Assembly: GCA_910578455.1 (NCBI GenBank)
Contig: CAJTQA010000001.1
Coordinates: forward strand, 1 to 64,000
Direction of reading: 5' to 3'
From: an uncultured Dorea sp.
Lineage (GTDB): Bacteria > Bacillota > Clostridia > Lachnospirales > Lachnospiraceae
Length of the DNA: 64,000 bases
The position numbers and the translations under genes are program-made. Shown one piece after another: positions 1-7,029 of this stretch (positions are counted from its first letter, which is position 1; the number at the start of each line of letters is the position of its first letter). Below the pieces are notes generated by a model. That model had not been told where the DNA came from and did no database searches. It saw nothing but the letters and a program-made list of their open reading frames with translations.

Positions 1-1
1 T

Positions 2-187
2 GCCCGTATGATTCTCACTGCCATTTACCAGATGCTGTCTACTGGTGAGGAGTGGAATCCTTGTGATCTTTACAAAGTTGATATGCCTGCTCCCTTAATT
101 GAAAAACAAAAAACTAAGGCTATCAAACAGGCTAAGAAACTTTTACTGCGTGAAGGTATTATTTCCGAATCGCAATTAGTTTCTTAA
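2..187 (+). CDS. IS110-family transposase, C-terminal end (partial)
   Basis: The reading frame is open from the window edge and ends in TAA at 185-187, giving the last 61 residues of a protein. The tail begins ARMILTAIYQMLSTGEEWNP and ends in a Lys-rich helix, which resembles the C-terminus of IS110/IS116/IS902 transposases (Transposase_20 region). Those enzymes are DEDD recombinases guided by a bridge RNA encoded in a non-coding flank of the element. The catalytic parts lie outside the window, so I cannot tell whether the copy is intact. The family call rests on recall of the C-terminal motif only. Confidence 0.6.
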   Translation, partial: ARMILTAIYQMLSTGEEWNPCDLYKVDMPAPLIEKQKTKAIKQAKKLLLREGIISESQLVS

Positions 188-556
188 ATTTTCAAGCTAA
201 AACGTATGTTCTTTTTTGGAAACTATCCTGGGATAGTTTGTTTCAGTGCGCCATTTATTGGCTTCCCTCTACTTTCTTTCACACTATTACCTTCTTTCTG
301 CCCTATAGGTCTTTTATAATTTTAACTGCTTTTTTATTTACGACGGTGGGAGAGTGACCAACTACCACTTCGGCAACGCTCATATATAACCCCCCCCGTA
401 CCGCCTTATTTTTGCTACCTTTTCATGTGTTTCTATTTATCCAAATGAATAGTGTCAGCACGCAAAACCTTTGATTTTCAAGCATTTATCATGTTGAATT
501 TATTATATTTTCTGTGTTTGCCATTCATTTTTCCATGATTTTTATATAATATCGCC
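188..556. other. Non-coding flank of the IS110-like transposase
   Basis: There is no credible gene in these 369 bases. The visible structure is a perfect 9-bp inverted repeat with a 2-nt loop (aaactatcc at 220-228, ggatagttt at 231-239) about 30 bases after the transposase stop, and a C7 run near 390. IS110-family elements lack long terminal inverted repeats and encode their bridge RNA in a flank, so part of this stretch could be the element's right end. I cannot place that end exactly. Confidence 0.4.
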
Positions 557-1129
557 TTAATCTCCCAATCGTGGCAACTCCGATGAAGATGTTACATTCA
601 CACTTCTATCCAACTGTGAAAGTTTATCTAAATCTTGTTGTGCTGTATCTTCTGTCATATCTCCCAGATGTGGAAGTTCACTAGCTGATAATACACGCTT
701 TACAGTGCTTATTGGCTCCATTGTTACAGTGTCAGAATATCCAGCCCAATTTTTGAGGTAAAATATACTGTTGGCAGGATTTATTTTTCCCGTCATGCTT
801 AACTGTTCTAAAAAGCCTATAATGAACTGTTTAGCAGCATTGCATATATCAGCCCATTCTTGGCTTTTTCCTCCCCCTCCGTTGCACCACACCCACAAAC
901 TTTGTCTTGATATACCACCCAACGCAAGACAAAGCGTTTCAATCCCCGGTCTAAATCCTTTAGTGGCACAAAAATCAAAATATTGGTCTATTCGTTCTCT
1001 CAACTCCGTTTCTGTTTCTGGTTTCCCCCTTTGTGACAATTCCTTTAAATTATCAACTGTTGCCCTGCATACTTCTGGCGGCAGTTCGTTTAGCTGATTA
1101 CTTGGAAAATTGCTGTTTTTGTTTGCCAT
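557..1129 (-). CDS. Terminase small subunit-like (gp3 type) DNA-packaging protein
   Basis: 190 residues. The core (about residues 35-135) has the layout of phage gp3-like terminase small subunits: RERIDQYFDFC, then GIETLCLALG, then a helix around RQSLWVW, an amphipathic stretch, and the NPANSIFYLKNWAGYSD signature near residue 118. These proteins recognise phage DNA ends and recruit the large terminase. The C-terminal tail carries two near-copies of SELPxLGD. No other packaging gene lies nearby on this side, so this is a stray cargo gene in a small mobile element. It is the last gene of a minus-strand group that starts near 2.9 kb. Confidence 0.6.
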   Translation of the reverse strand: MANKNSNFPSNQLNELPPEVCRATVDNLKELSQRGKPETETELRERIDQYFDFCATKGFRPGIETLCLALGGISRQSLWVWCNGGGGKSQEWADICNAAKQFIIGFLEQLSMTGKINPANSIFYLKNWAGYSDTVTMEPISTVKRVLSASELPHLGDMTEDTAQQDLDKLSQLDRSVNVTSSSELPRLGD

Positions 1130-1177
1130 GTGTTCATTCCTCCATTCTTCAAGAAATCATGTTTTTTTCTTTAAATG

Positions 1178-1411
1178 TCAACTCGTTATACTTGGTTGGT
1201 TTACAATAGTCTTTATCAACTGCTTTAATACTTCCAACTCACTATCAGACAAGCACAATCCCTTTAATGGTGTCCGCTCCCCTGTTTCATCAACAGACCA
1301 ACGTCTAAGGTCATATTGTGCTTTGCGTCCGTTCCATTCAATAACATTTAATTCTGTGGTAATCTTCCCATCTGATAATGTGCCAATATGTTTTACAATG
1401 TTATAATTCAT
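1178..1411 (-). CDS. PC4/YdbC-like ssDNA-binding protein
   Basis: 77 residues from the ATG at 1411, preceded by GGAGGGAATTGAAG; an upstream in-frame ATG at 1432 lacks a ribosome site. The pattern KHIGTLSDGKITTELNVIEW followed by YDLRRW and a C-terminal helix matches the YdbC branch of the transcriptional coactivator p15/PC4 family, small dimers that bind single-stranded DNA. Such genes are frequent in Firmicute conjugative elements and phages. It overlaps the end of the upstream gene by 11 bases, which suggests translational coupling. Confidence 0.7.
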   Translation of the reverse strand: MNYNIVKHIGTLSDGKITTELNVIEWNGRKAQYDLRRWSVDETGERTPLKGLCLSDSELEVLKQLIKTIVNQPSITS

Positions 1412-1739
1412 CTTCAATTCCCTCCAAATCATTAAAACTCATCTGTCCTTTATCCTTTTGCAAATATTCCCTAGCAGATTTTAAAGCTCGAAAAGTATTA
1501 ATTGCTCTTGCCCTTAAAACCGCCACAAACTCTTGCACCTCCGCATCATCTTTAGGAAGATAGTAACCACCTTGTGTACTTGATAAAATAATCTGCCCTG
1601 CATTCCGGCTTTTTGCTATATCTGTTTGCAAACTCCGGCTATCACTAAAACCCATGATAACCGCCAACTCATTTGTAGATATGGCATTTTCTTTACCGAT
1701 TGGTAAAATTGTTGTATAATCTGTTGCTTTTGCGTTCAT
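1401..1739 (-). CDS. Helix-turn-helix-like mobile-element protein, unknown function
   Basis: 112 residues. I chose the ATG at 1739 because GAGG sits 9 bases upstream; the longer frame would begin with GTG inside that ribosome site. The N-terminal third (STNELAVIMGFSDSRSLQTDI) reads as a helix-turn-helix, followed by a segment GQIILSSTQGGYYLP that could be a wing, then a charged helical tail. This fits a family often seen beside replication genes of Firmicute phages and ICEs. I do not recognise a specific function. Confidence 0.55.
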   Translation of the reverse strand: MNAKATDYTTILPIGKENAISTNELAVIMGFSDSRSLQTDIAKSRNAGQIILSSTQGGYYLPKDDAEVQEFVAVLRARAINTFRALKSAREYLQKDKGQMSFNDLEGIEDEL

Positions 1740-1837
1740 AAAATTAAACCTCACTTTCTGAAATTCGAGACCGCTTGTGACATATCCCTTTGTTTTCTCT
1801 GTTTTTTAGAGAGAAAATCGGAAAAAGAAAAAGCATT

Positions 1838-2005
1838 AAAAAGTGGTATAGATATGGTAATATGTTTAATTCAGTATCAATACTGTTACCAGTTATACCT
1901 ATCAAAATTAGGTACAGTGATATTATTTTTGCTACCACATAAACAAATGATTTCTTGATAGTGGTAACAAAATAAATACCTGTTTCCTCTTTAAGTGGTA
2001 ACAGA
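1838..2005. repeat. Iteron-like (a)gTGGTAac repeats
   Basis: Several copies of TGGTA(AC), in both orientations, lie in about 165 bases directly downstream of the winged-helix gene at 2021-2392: aagtggtata (1841), atggtaa (1854), gttacca (1885), gtggtaac (1961) and gtggtaac (1995). Repeats of this kind near a replication-type protein can mark an origin or autoregulatory site. The region is AT-rich. The function is inferred, not shown. Confidence 0.3.
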
Positions 2006-2020
2006 TTTGATATAGCCAAA

Positions 2021-2392
2021 TTAAATCTCTCTCCACTTTGATGATAATTTGTATATACTTTTTGTCCGTGTGGTTTTTCCATTTTCCACGGTCTCAATAA
2101 ATCCGTTGTCTATCAGTAATTTCTTGTCTTTGTAAAACTGATTTACATTCTTATACAGCTGATAGGTCTTGATGAACATAGCCTTGTTGAAATAGAAACA
2201 TTCCTGCTCCCTGTCGGGGATGGTTTTCTGTCCATAATATTGAAGTTTCATATAGACATACAAAACTCTTGCATTATTTGTTAGGTTGCTCCATGCTCTT
2301 GATTGAATCATAGAGGCATAAATATTGGCAGACACATCCCCGGCTTTTCCACTTTCAAAGGCTTTAGGCACATACTTTTTCTTTCTAGCCAT
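2021..2392 (-). CDS. Winged-helix replication-initiator-like protein
   Basis: 123 residues with a basic start (MARKKKYVPKAFESG), then a compact all-helical core with LTNNARVLYVYMKLQYYG and a C-terminal part (LLIDNGFIETVENG) typical of a winged-helix recognition region. Proteins of this layout occur in phage and plasmid modules and resemble the N-terminal domain of RepA-type initiators. The protein is short compared with full initiators, so it may be a regulator instead. It is flanked downstream by iteron-like repeats. Function is inferred only. Confidence 0.5.
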   Translation of the reverse strand: MARKKKYVPKAFESGKAGDVSANIYASMIQSRAWSNLTNNARVLYVYMKLQYYGQKTIPDREQECFYFNKAMFIKTYQLYKNVNQFYKDKKLLIDNGFIETVENGKTTRTKSIYKLSSKWREI

Positions 2393-2413
2393 GTCTGCCC
2401 TGCCTTTCTTTAA

Positions 2414-2623
2414 TTAGTCTCTATATTCACCGCTTAAATACACCCTCGGAGACCTTGCTTCAAATGCTACTGTTAAATCCTGCCTTGCCCCGTTTCCTAC
2501 ATTAAAACTGATTGTAAAAAACTGCTCTGTATCATCTGTAAATCCTGCTGATACAACATCCTTAAAAGATACTTTTCTCAACTGTTTTTTGCTTCGTAAT
2601 GGTTTCAATATAATTCTGCTCAT
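2414..2623 (-). CDS. Small hypothetical protein
   Basis: 69 residues, basic at the N-terminus (MSRIILKPLRSKKQLRKVSF) and with alternating beta-like segments later (FFTISFNVGNG, LTVAFEARSPRVYLSGEY). It has a reasonable ribosome site (AGAGAGG) and sits between the replication-like gene and the excisionase-like gene on the same strand. I do not recognise the family. Confidence 0.45.
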   Translation of the reverse strand: MSRIILKPLRSKKQLRKVSFKDVVSAGFTDDTEQFFTISFNVGNGARQDLTVAFEARSPRVYLSGEYRD

Positions 2624-2743
2624 GCTTTACCTCTCTTTTCTGTTCTAAGCCTTGTATTTGCCATATTTAGGCACTTCCCCTTGATAATGGAACCAATTAA
2701 CCACTCCATAGATTAAATGCCTAAAATCGGCTCATAACGCTTT

Positions 2744-2929
2744 TTAATAGTTGCTGATTGCTTTATCCATTGCAGGAACATCAATTCTTACTGCCCGTCC
2801 TATCCGGCGTACTGCTCCATTATCTTCGGCAATCTTTAATAAAAGATTTCTTGATAATTTATAGCGTTCTCTTGCTTGATTGACAGTTGCTAGCTTGCTA
2901 ATATCATCAGAATAACTTGCTTTATTCAT
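2744..2929 (-). CDS. Excisionase-like DUF6462 protein
   Basis: 61 residues. The pattern LATVNQARERYKLSRN, then AVRRIGRAVRIDVPAMDKAI, matches DUF6462, a MerR/Xis-like winged-helix family common in Firmicute integrative elements, where it acts as an excisionase or small regulator. It is transcribed divergently from the HTH gene at 3061, with about 130 bases of shared regulatory space. This is the first of four DUF6462-type genes in the window. Confidence 0.65.
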   Translation of the reverse strand: MNKASYSDDISKLATVNQARERYKLSRNLLLKIAEDNGAVRRIGRAVRIDVPAMDKAISNY

Positions 2930-2987
2930 CTACCTTACCTCCTGTTTATGTTAGAAATCCTTGTGCACTCGTTTTTCCTTGTTTATC

Positions 2988-3016
2988 TTGCAATTTCATT
3001 GTAAATCATGTATTAT
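2988..3016 (+). promoter_or_regulatory. Promoter of the HTH repressor-like gene
   Basis: TTGCAA (2988-2993), a 17-base spacer and TATTAT (3011-3016) form a good sigma-70-type promoter 45 bases upstream of the ATG at 3061. The gene also has an AGAGG ribosome site. Confidence 0.5.
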
Positions 3017-3060
3017 GAATTTGTACTTCATTTCTATAACATTTATAGAGGATTTTAAGT

Positions 3061-3981
3061 ATGAATAATGAATTTAAAATTCACACAGAACATTTTAAAG
3101 AACGTCTAACTATAAACAGACTTTCCCTATTTGATATTTTTAAAAAAATGTACCCCGAAAAAGCAAAAGCATATATCACACCAACAGATCAAAATAATGC
3201 CGTAAGAAAAATAAGGAATTGGCAAGACGGATATGCAATGCCAAAAACATTGAATGAAATGCTTGCACTATGTGAATTACTTAATTGTGATGTGGATTAT
3301 TTAATCGGCAAACAGGAATATGCCCGTAAGGATAACTTAAATGCTATGCAAAAAACTGGTTTAGAGGAAATCACCATTGAAGAAATTTCCGAACTTAGTA
3401 TCTCTGAAAAACATATTATAGACGCTATGTTTAGCCGAACTAATATATCATTCAGTTTTATAGGCTTGATAAAGAAAATGTTATTCTATTCACATCCACA
3501 AGTTAAAAATAATTCGCATATCACCCTTGATAAAGAACTAACAAGCAAAGATGATGATTACTCTAATTTGGAAAAAAGTATAAATACTTCTGAAATACTG
3601 GAAATACTGTCTTATAGATTGGGAATCGAAATGAATGAGATTATAAAAACTTTAAGTAATGATAAGGAACTCTCTGATGAAATTCTACTTGATTATAAAA
3701 ACAAATATTTCTCTCCGCATAGAAAAGTTTTGCCGGTAGAAGAACTACCAAAATTCAATGCTGATGGGAAAATAGAAACAGTTTGGGCAATCGGATTTAT
3801 AGAAAATAAGATATTAGACAGATTAACTGAACGTGAAGAAATTGGTAATCATTTTGATTACCATATCAAGTGGTTGCATAATGTATCTGATTTTTCCACA
3901 ATGATGAAAGAAAAACGTTTGAGCATGTCTAAGGATGATTATCGGGTATGGTTAAATGAAATCGAAAGGAAAACTCGATAA
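3061..3981 (+). CDS. HTH (Xre-like) repressor-type protein
   Basis: 306 residues. The N-terminal 80 residues look like a helix-turn-helix used by conjugative-element and phage regulators: LSLFDIFKKMYP, a WQDG turn, then NEMLALCELLNCDVDYLIGK, the usual end of an Xre domain. The rest is AT-rich, Lys/Glu-rich and has no domain I know. It is divergent from the DUF6462 gene, which suggests a repressor/excisionase switch. The base composition is clearly lower in GC than the chromosome beyond 14.3 kb. Confidence 0.6.
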   Translation: MNNEFKIHTEHFKERLTINRLSLFDIFKKMYPEKAKAYITPTDQNNAVRKIRNWQDGYAMPKTLNEMLALCELLNCDVDYLIGKQEYARKDNLNAMQKTGLEEITIEEISELSISEKHIIDAMFSRTNISFSFIGLIKKMLFYSHPQVKNNSHITLDKELTSKDDDYSNLEKSINTSEILEILSYRLGIEMNEIIKTLSNDKELSDEILLDYKNKYFSPHRKVLPVEELPKFNADGKIETVWAIGFIENKILDRLTEREEIGNHFDYHIKWLHNVSDFSTMMKEKRLSMSKDDYRVWLNEIERKTR

Positions 3982-4115
3982 AACAATAAACTCTTTTTAT
4001 CATCTGCCTAAGTCACTATTGTCTTTGCCCCTGCTCTATGGTAGAATACTCCACAAGGACAACCGTGTTGCAGGGTGGGCTGACCTCTCATTTTTACAGA
4101 ATGGGGGTGATGCCT

Positions 4116-4205
4116 ATGAAAAATCATTTTGATTTTAAGGATTTAATGACCTTTGGTCTTTTCCTTTTGGCATTGCTTACATTCGTTTTTACGTTTTGTA
4201 AGTAA
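4116..4205 (+). CDS. Holin-like type I toxin (small hydrophobic peptide)
   Basis: 29 residues: a short charged start (MKNHFDFKDLM) and a single hydrophobic helix (TFGLFLLALLTFVFTF) ending in CK. This matches the putative holin-like toxin family of Firmicutes (TxpA/BsrG-like type I toxins). A strong ribosome site (GGGGGTGATGCCT) precedes it and a strong hairpin follows the stop. In this family the toxin mRNA is silenced by an antisense RNA overlapping its 3' end; I did not identify that RNA. Confidence 0.7.
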   Translation: MKNHFDFKDLMTFGLFLLALLTFVFTFCK

Positions 4206-4220
4206 CCATACATAGAAAAA

Positions 4221-4258
4221 CCACCCCTAAACTTTGACCGAGTACGGGGTGGATTTTT
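4221..4258 (+). terminator. Terminator after the type I toxin
   Basis: The inverted repeat ccacccc (4221-4227) / ggggtgg (4245-4251) is followed by atttttct on the plus strand and flanked by an A run on the other side, so it can work in both directions. It probably ends the toxin mRNA and perhaps an antisense transcript. Confidence 0.65.
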
Positions 4259-4448
4259 CTATTTCGCATTTTTGGTCAACCCACCTTGTGGGCGGTTGTT
4301 CCTTTTATATGTCTAATATAACATGCCTCTCCTATTTTTTCAAGAAGAAAATCTTTTCCATTACAATTCCATGTTCATGGAAAAATCATGGAAATATACA
4401 TCTTACACATTTTAATCACATTCAAGAAACACTGTATTTATCAGCATT

Positions 4449-4476
4449 TCAAGACTTTTTACTTATCAAGACTTTT
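4449..4476. repeat. Direct repeats TCAAGACTTTT near the integrase (possible arm-type sites)
   Basis: Two perfect 11-base copies of tcaagactttt (4449-4459 and 4466-4476) start 17 bases apart, and a partial copy (tcaagaa) lies at 4422. Tn916-type integrases bind 11-12 bp direct repeats just inside the element ends with their N-terminal domain. These repeats lie about 240 bases past the integrase stop codon, where such sites would be expected. The role is inferred. Apart from these repeats, nothing recognisable is seen in 4259-4715. Confidence 0.4.
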
Positions 4477-4715
4477 CATCGTCGGGAACTTTCGGGTAAC
4501 CGAACCCATCAGCCTTTATCCAACTCCGACAGTCGCCGTAAACCAATATTTTGTCATTCCATCATTGTCCATATAAGTCCGTCACGAAATTGATTTTGAT
4601 GTATTAATTGTGGTCAAGTCTAAAAATCCCGTTTCTGACGGATTTCCACGAACATTGATGGAGACTTATTTAACATGCGTCAAAAGCAAAGCTAAAGACA
4701 CATCGTTACTACCTA

Positions 4716-5942
4716 TTATACTATAATTTTTCCCTGGAGATTAGCCATAATCTCCTGCTTTTTCTCATCCGTTGCTTCTGCGTAAATGTCCATCGTAGTG
4801 GTAATGTCTGAATGTCCCATCACCGATTGGATCACCTTGAGATTGCTCTCGTTCTCACAGAGTCTTGTACAGAAGGTATGCCTTAAGCTGTGTGCGGAAA
4901 AGTTTGGAATGAGCACCGGCTCTCTCTTCTCTTCCTTAGCCTTTTGGATTTCCTCTGCGTTGTAACTATCTGTGATTCCGTGAATCGCACGATTAACACT
5001 TGAAGCTGAAAGAACACTGCCACCGGTAGTCAGAAATACAAAGTTGGTATAACCATCAATTGTCTCTGAGCGATATCCCATACACTTCTGCATCTCATAT
5101 TCCTGAAGGAAAGCATCAAATACTTCATCAATCATTGGAATTGTTCTCGTTCCTGCCTTCGTCTTCGGAGTCTGAATATGCTTCGTGCAAGTTCCATCAT
5201 CATAAGGACGTTCACTGAGATTGTGATTCACACTAATGGTTCGACTCTCAAAGTTCAAATCTTCCCATCTAAGTCCCAAGCACTCTCCAATACGCATTCC
5301 TGTACCAAGCAGAATCATAATGACGGGAACCCATCCATGATACTCTCTGCTATTTTGCATGTAACCGGTAAATGCTCTCTGCTGCGGAATCGTTAATGCT
5401 CTTCTTGGTTCCTTATCCCATACGTGGCTCTTCTTAATCTCTGCCATAACACCATCTGATGGATTTGTTCTTAGCAGGCCATCCCTTACAGCCATCTGCA
5501 AAGTTGGATGAATCTGAGTATGAACATTATCCAGCGTGTAAGCCTTCATTTCCTTATTCATAATCAGATCATAATAGAACTTCTTCACATCCGTGTACTT
5601 AATGTCTGCTATCTTCCTTCTACCAAACTTCGGCCTTACAAAGTGATCATACATATACTTGTAATTTGCTCTTGTAGTAGGTTTCAAATCGACCTTAAGT
5701 GAAATGTATTTATCATACAGCTGATTAAGAGTAATCTTCTCTGGAGCATGTGTATCAATGCCATCCTCCATGTCACGGATGATCTTTCTCTCTTTTTTTC
5801 GTAGTTCCGCCAAATCCTTGGCATATACTACATGACGCTCTCCATACTTGTCTGTATAAGAATAGGAATAGCGCCCATCTGTTCTTTGACATTCGCCGGT
5901 ACGAAGCACATACCCACGTTTGTCTTTTCTTGAATTAGCCAT
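4716..5942 (-). CDS. int: Tn916-type tyrosine integrase
   Basis: 408 residues. An N-terminal arm-binding domain of the Tn916 type (about 1-60, RGYVLRTGECQRTDGRYSYSY) is followed by a core-binding SAM-like domain (about 75-170) and a catalytic domain (about 190-400). Visible catalytic residues include Arg in GTGMRIGECLGLRWEDL, HxLRH in FSAHSLRHTFCTRLCE, the GHS motif and a Tyr in MDIYAEAT. All appear intact, so the protein may still be active. It reads leftward, out of the element, with the RHH and excisionase genes behind it, as in Tn916-like ICEs. Confidence 0.9.
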   Translation of the reverse strand: MANSRKDKRGYVLRTGECQRTDGRYSYSYTDKYGERHVVYAKDLAELRKKERKIIRDMEDGIDTHAPEKITLNQLYDKYISLKVDLKPTTRANYKYMYDHFVRPKFGRRKIADIKYTDVKKFYYDLIMNKEMKAYTLDNVHTQIHPTLQMAVRDGLLRTNPSDGVMAEIKKSHVWDKEPRRALTIPQQRAFTGYMQNSREYHGWVPVIMILLGTGMRIGECLGLRWEDLNFESRTISVNHNLSERPYDDGTCTKHIQTPKTKAGTRTIPMIDEVFDAFLQEYEMQKCMGYRSETIDGYTNFVFLTTGGSVLSASSVNRAIHGITDSYNAEEIQKAKEEKREPVLIPNFSAHSLRHTFCTRLCENESNLKVIQSVMGHSDITTTMDIYAEATDEKKQEIMANLQGKIIV

Positions 5943-5976
5943 TCTGTCACCTCACTTCCAGTGAGAAACAGCCTGC

Positions 5977-6162
5977 CTATTTGCCCTGATCAGCTTCTGC
6001 CTGACGTTCCAGTTCTTCGAAGCCTTTCATAAGCACCTGCGCTTTATTCAGTTGGAACTTCTCACAGTAGGCTTCCAGTCTTGCCAACTGCTCATCAGAG
6101 AAGCGTACTGAAATCTTGTGACTTCTCGAATCTTCGAGCTTTGGTCTTCCTGTTCTTGCCAT
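5977..6162 (-). CDS. Ribbon-helix-helix (CopG/Arc-type) DNA-binding protein
   Basis: 61 residues starting at MARTGRPK. This start is preceded by GGAGG at good spacing, while an upstream ATG at 6192 is not. The segment KISVRFSDEQLARLEAYCE gives the beta-strand and first helix of a ribbon-helix-helix fold; the C-terminus is a charged helix. It is immediately upstream of the integrase (34 bases), so it is probably a regulator of integrase or excision. Confidence 0.65.
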   Translation of the reverse strand: MARTGRPKLEDSRSHKISVRFSDEQLARLEAYCEKFQLNKAQVLMKGFEELERQAEADQGK

Positions 6163-6266
6163 CTGTTCAAAACCTCCATCTGTATTTATCATTATACTTT
6201 TTGACCGTCAATATTTCAAGTACTTTTTGAAAAAGTTTCAGAGCACTGCAGGCTGTCCTCACAATC

Positions 6267-6488
6267 CTACTCGTCTCTAAAATTTTCCATGTACTCATCA
6301 ATCACTTCGGTATTAACCAGTACAATGCGCTTCACATGATAAACTGCATTTGCTTCCTTTGCTAGCTCCTGGAAAGAATGAAGTCCCATTGAGTAAAGCT
6401 TTGCTCCCTCATCATATCTGACGAACTTCTTCTTACCATATTTAAGTAAATTCTCTAATTCCGGTACATCTGCTCTGCTGTAAGCCAT
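6267..6488 (-). CDS. Excisionase-like DUF6462 protein
   Basis: 73 residues. KKFVRYDEGAKLYSMGLHSF, then LAKEANAVYHVKRIVLVNTEVIDEYM, is the DUF6462 pattern (MerR/Xis-like winged helix). Its location one gene upstream of the integrase makes it the best candidate recombination directionality factor for this element. GGAGG lies 8 bases before the ATG. The leader contains a long inverted repeat (see 6529-6576). Confidence 0.7.
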   Translation of the reverse strand: MAYSRADVPELENLLKYGKKKFVRYDEGAKLYSMGLHSFQELAKEANAVYHVKRIVLVNTEVIDEYMENFRDE

Positions 6489-6528
6489 AATCGCTTCCTC
6501 CTAAAAATTGAATATTCAGAGGAAACGC

Positions 6529-6576
6529 ACTGTCCATTTCGTAGCAGGTATTCCCTCCTACTCTTCAAAGGACAGT
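6529..6576 (-). repeat. Nested inverted repeat in the excisionase leader
   Basis: Outer arms actgtcc (6529-6535) and ggacagt (6570-6576) enclose inner arms gtagcagg (6541-6548) and cctcctac (6554-6561), which pair with one mismatch around a 5-base loop. There is no T run, so it is not an obvious terminator. It could be a leader RNA structure or a protein-binding site at the excision region. Confidence 0.45.
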
Positions 6577-6691
6577 TGGTACTTCAATTATCAGAATAAA
6601 ATGCAAAAAAATCATGGAGATAGCAAATAAAGTCAACAGAACCTATCATGCTAACGTTTATCACATTTTTTGAATTCCAAATACAAACAAC

Positions 6692-6994
6692 TTACTTTTG
6701 AGACAACACATAGTCTGCTAAACTATCCGCCACCTTTTTCACGGTATTATTTGGTGTACTCTCATGCACACTTCCCGATTCATCCTGACAAATGATTATT
6801 CCATCAATAGCAAGATACTCCTTAAACTCTCCCGAAAATTTTAACCCTATTTTCTGTTCTGCTCCTTCAATTTCTTCTCTAGTAGCTGCATCTGTAGAAC
6901 AATTATTTAGTGATTTTCTTACAGGAAAAAATTGAGTACTAAAGCCACCTATAAAATTAAGTGTGAGTATCCATAATTCAATTAAGAATACCAA
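6692..6994 (-). pseudogene. SUKH (SMI1/KNR4) immunity protein remnant
   Basis: The frame keeps the family's start helix (REEIEGAEQKIGLKFSGEFKEYL) and its C-terminal end (IDGIIICQDESGSVHESTPN, then a DSLADYV helix). The middle of the domain, normally 50-70 residues, is missing and the two parts are joined in frame. The first 35 residues do not look like the family. SUKH proteins neutralise contact-dependent or polymorphic toxins. This copy is probably non-functional. Confidence 0.55.
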
Positions 6995-7029
6995 AGGTCA
7001 CATCGAGCTACAACCTTTGGCATTATCTA

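Noticed and set aside
1744..2097. 117-residue minus-strand frame with hydrophobic segments
   Set aside because: It has no ribosome site, overlaps the end of the winged-helix gene in another frame, and covers the AT-rich repeat region; its hydrophobic look is likely composition only.
4234..4593. 119-residue plus-strand frame near the toxin terminator
   Set aside because: It starts inside the terminator, has no ribosome site and shows no domain; the region is better explained as an element end.
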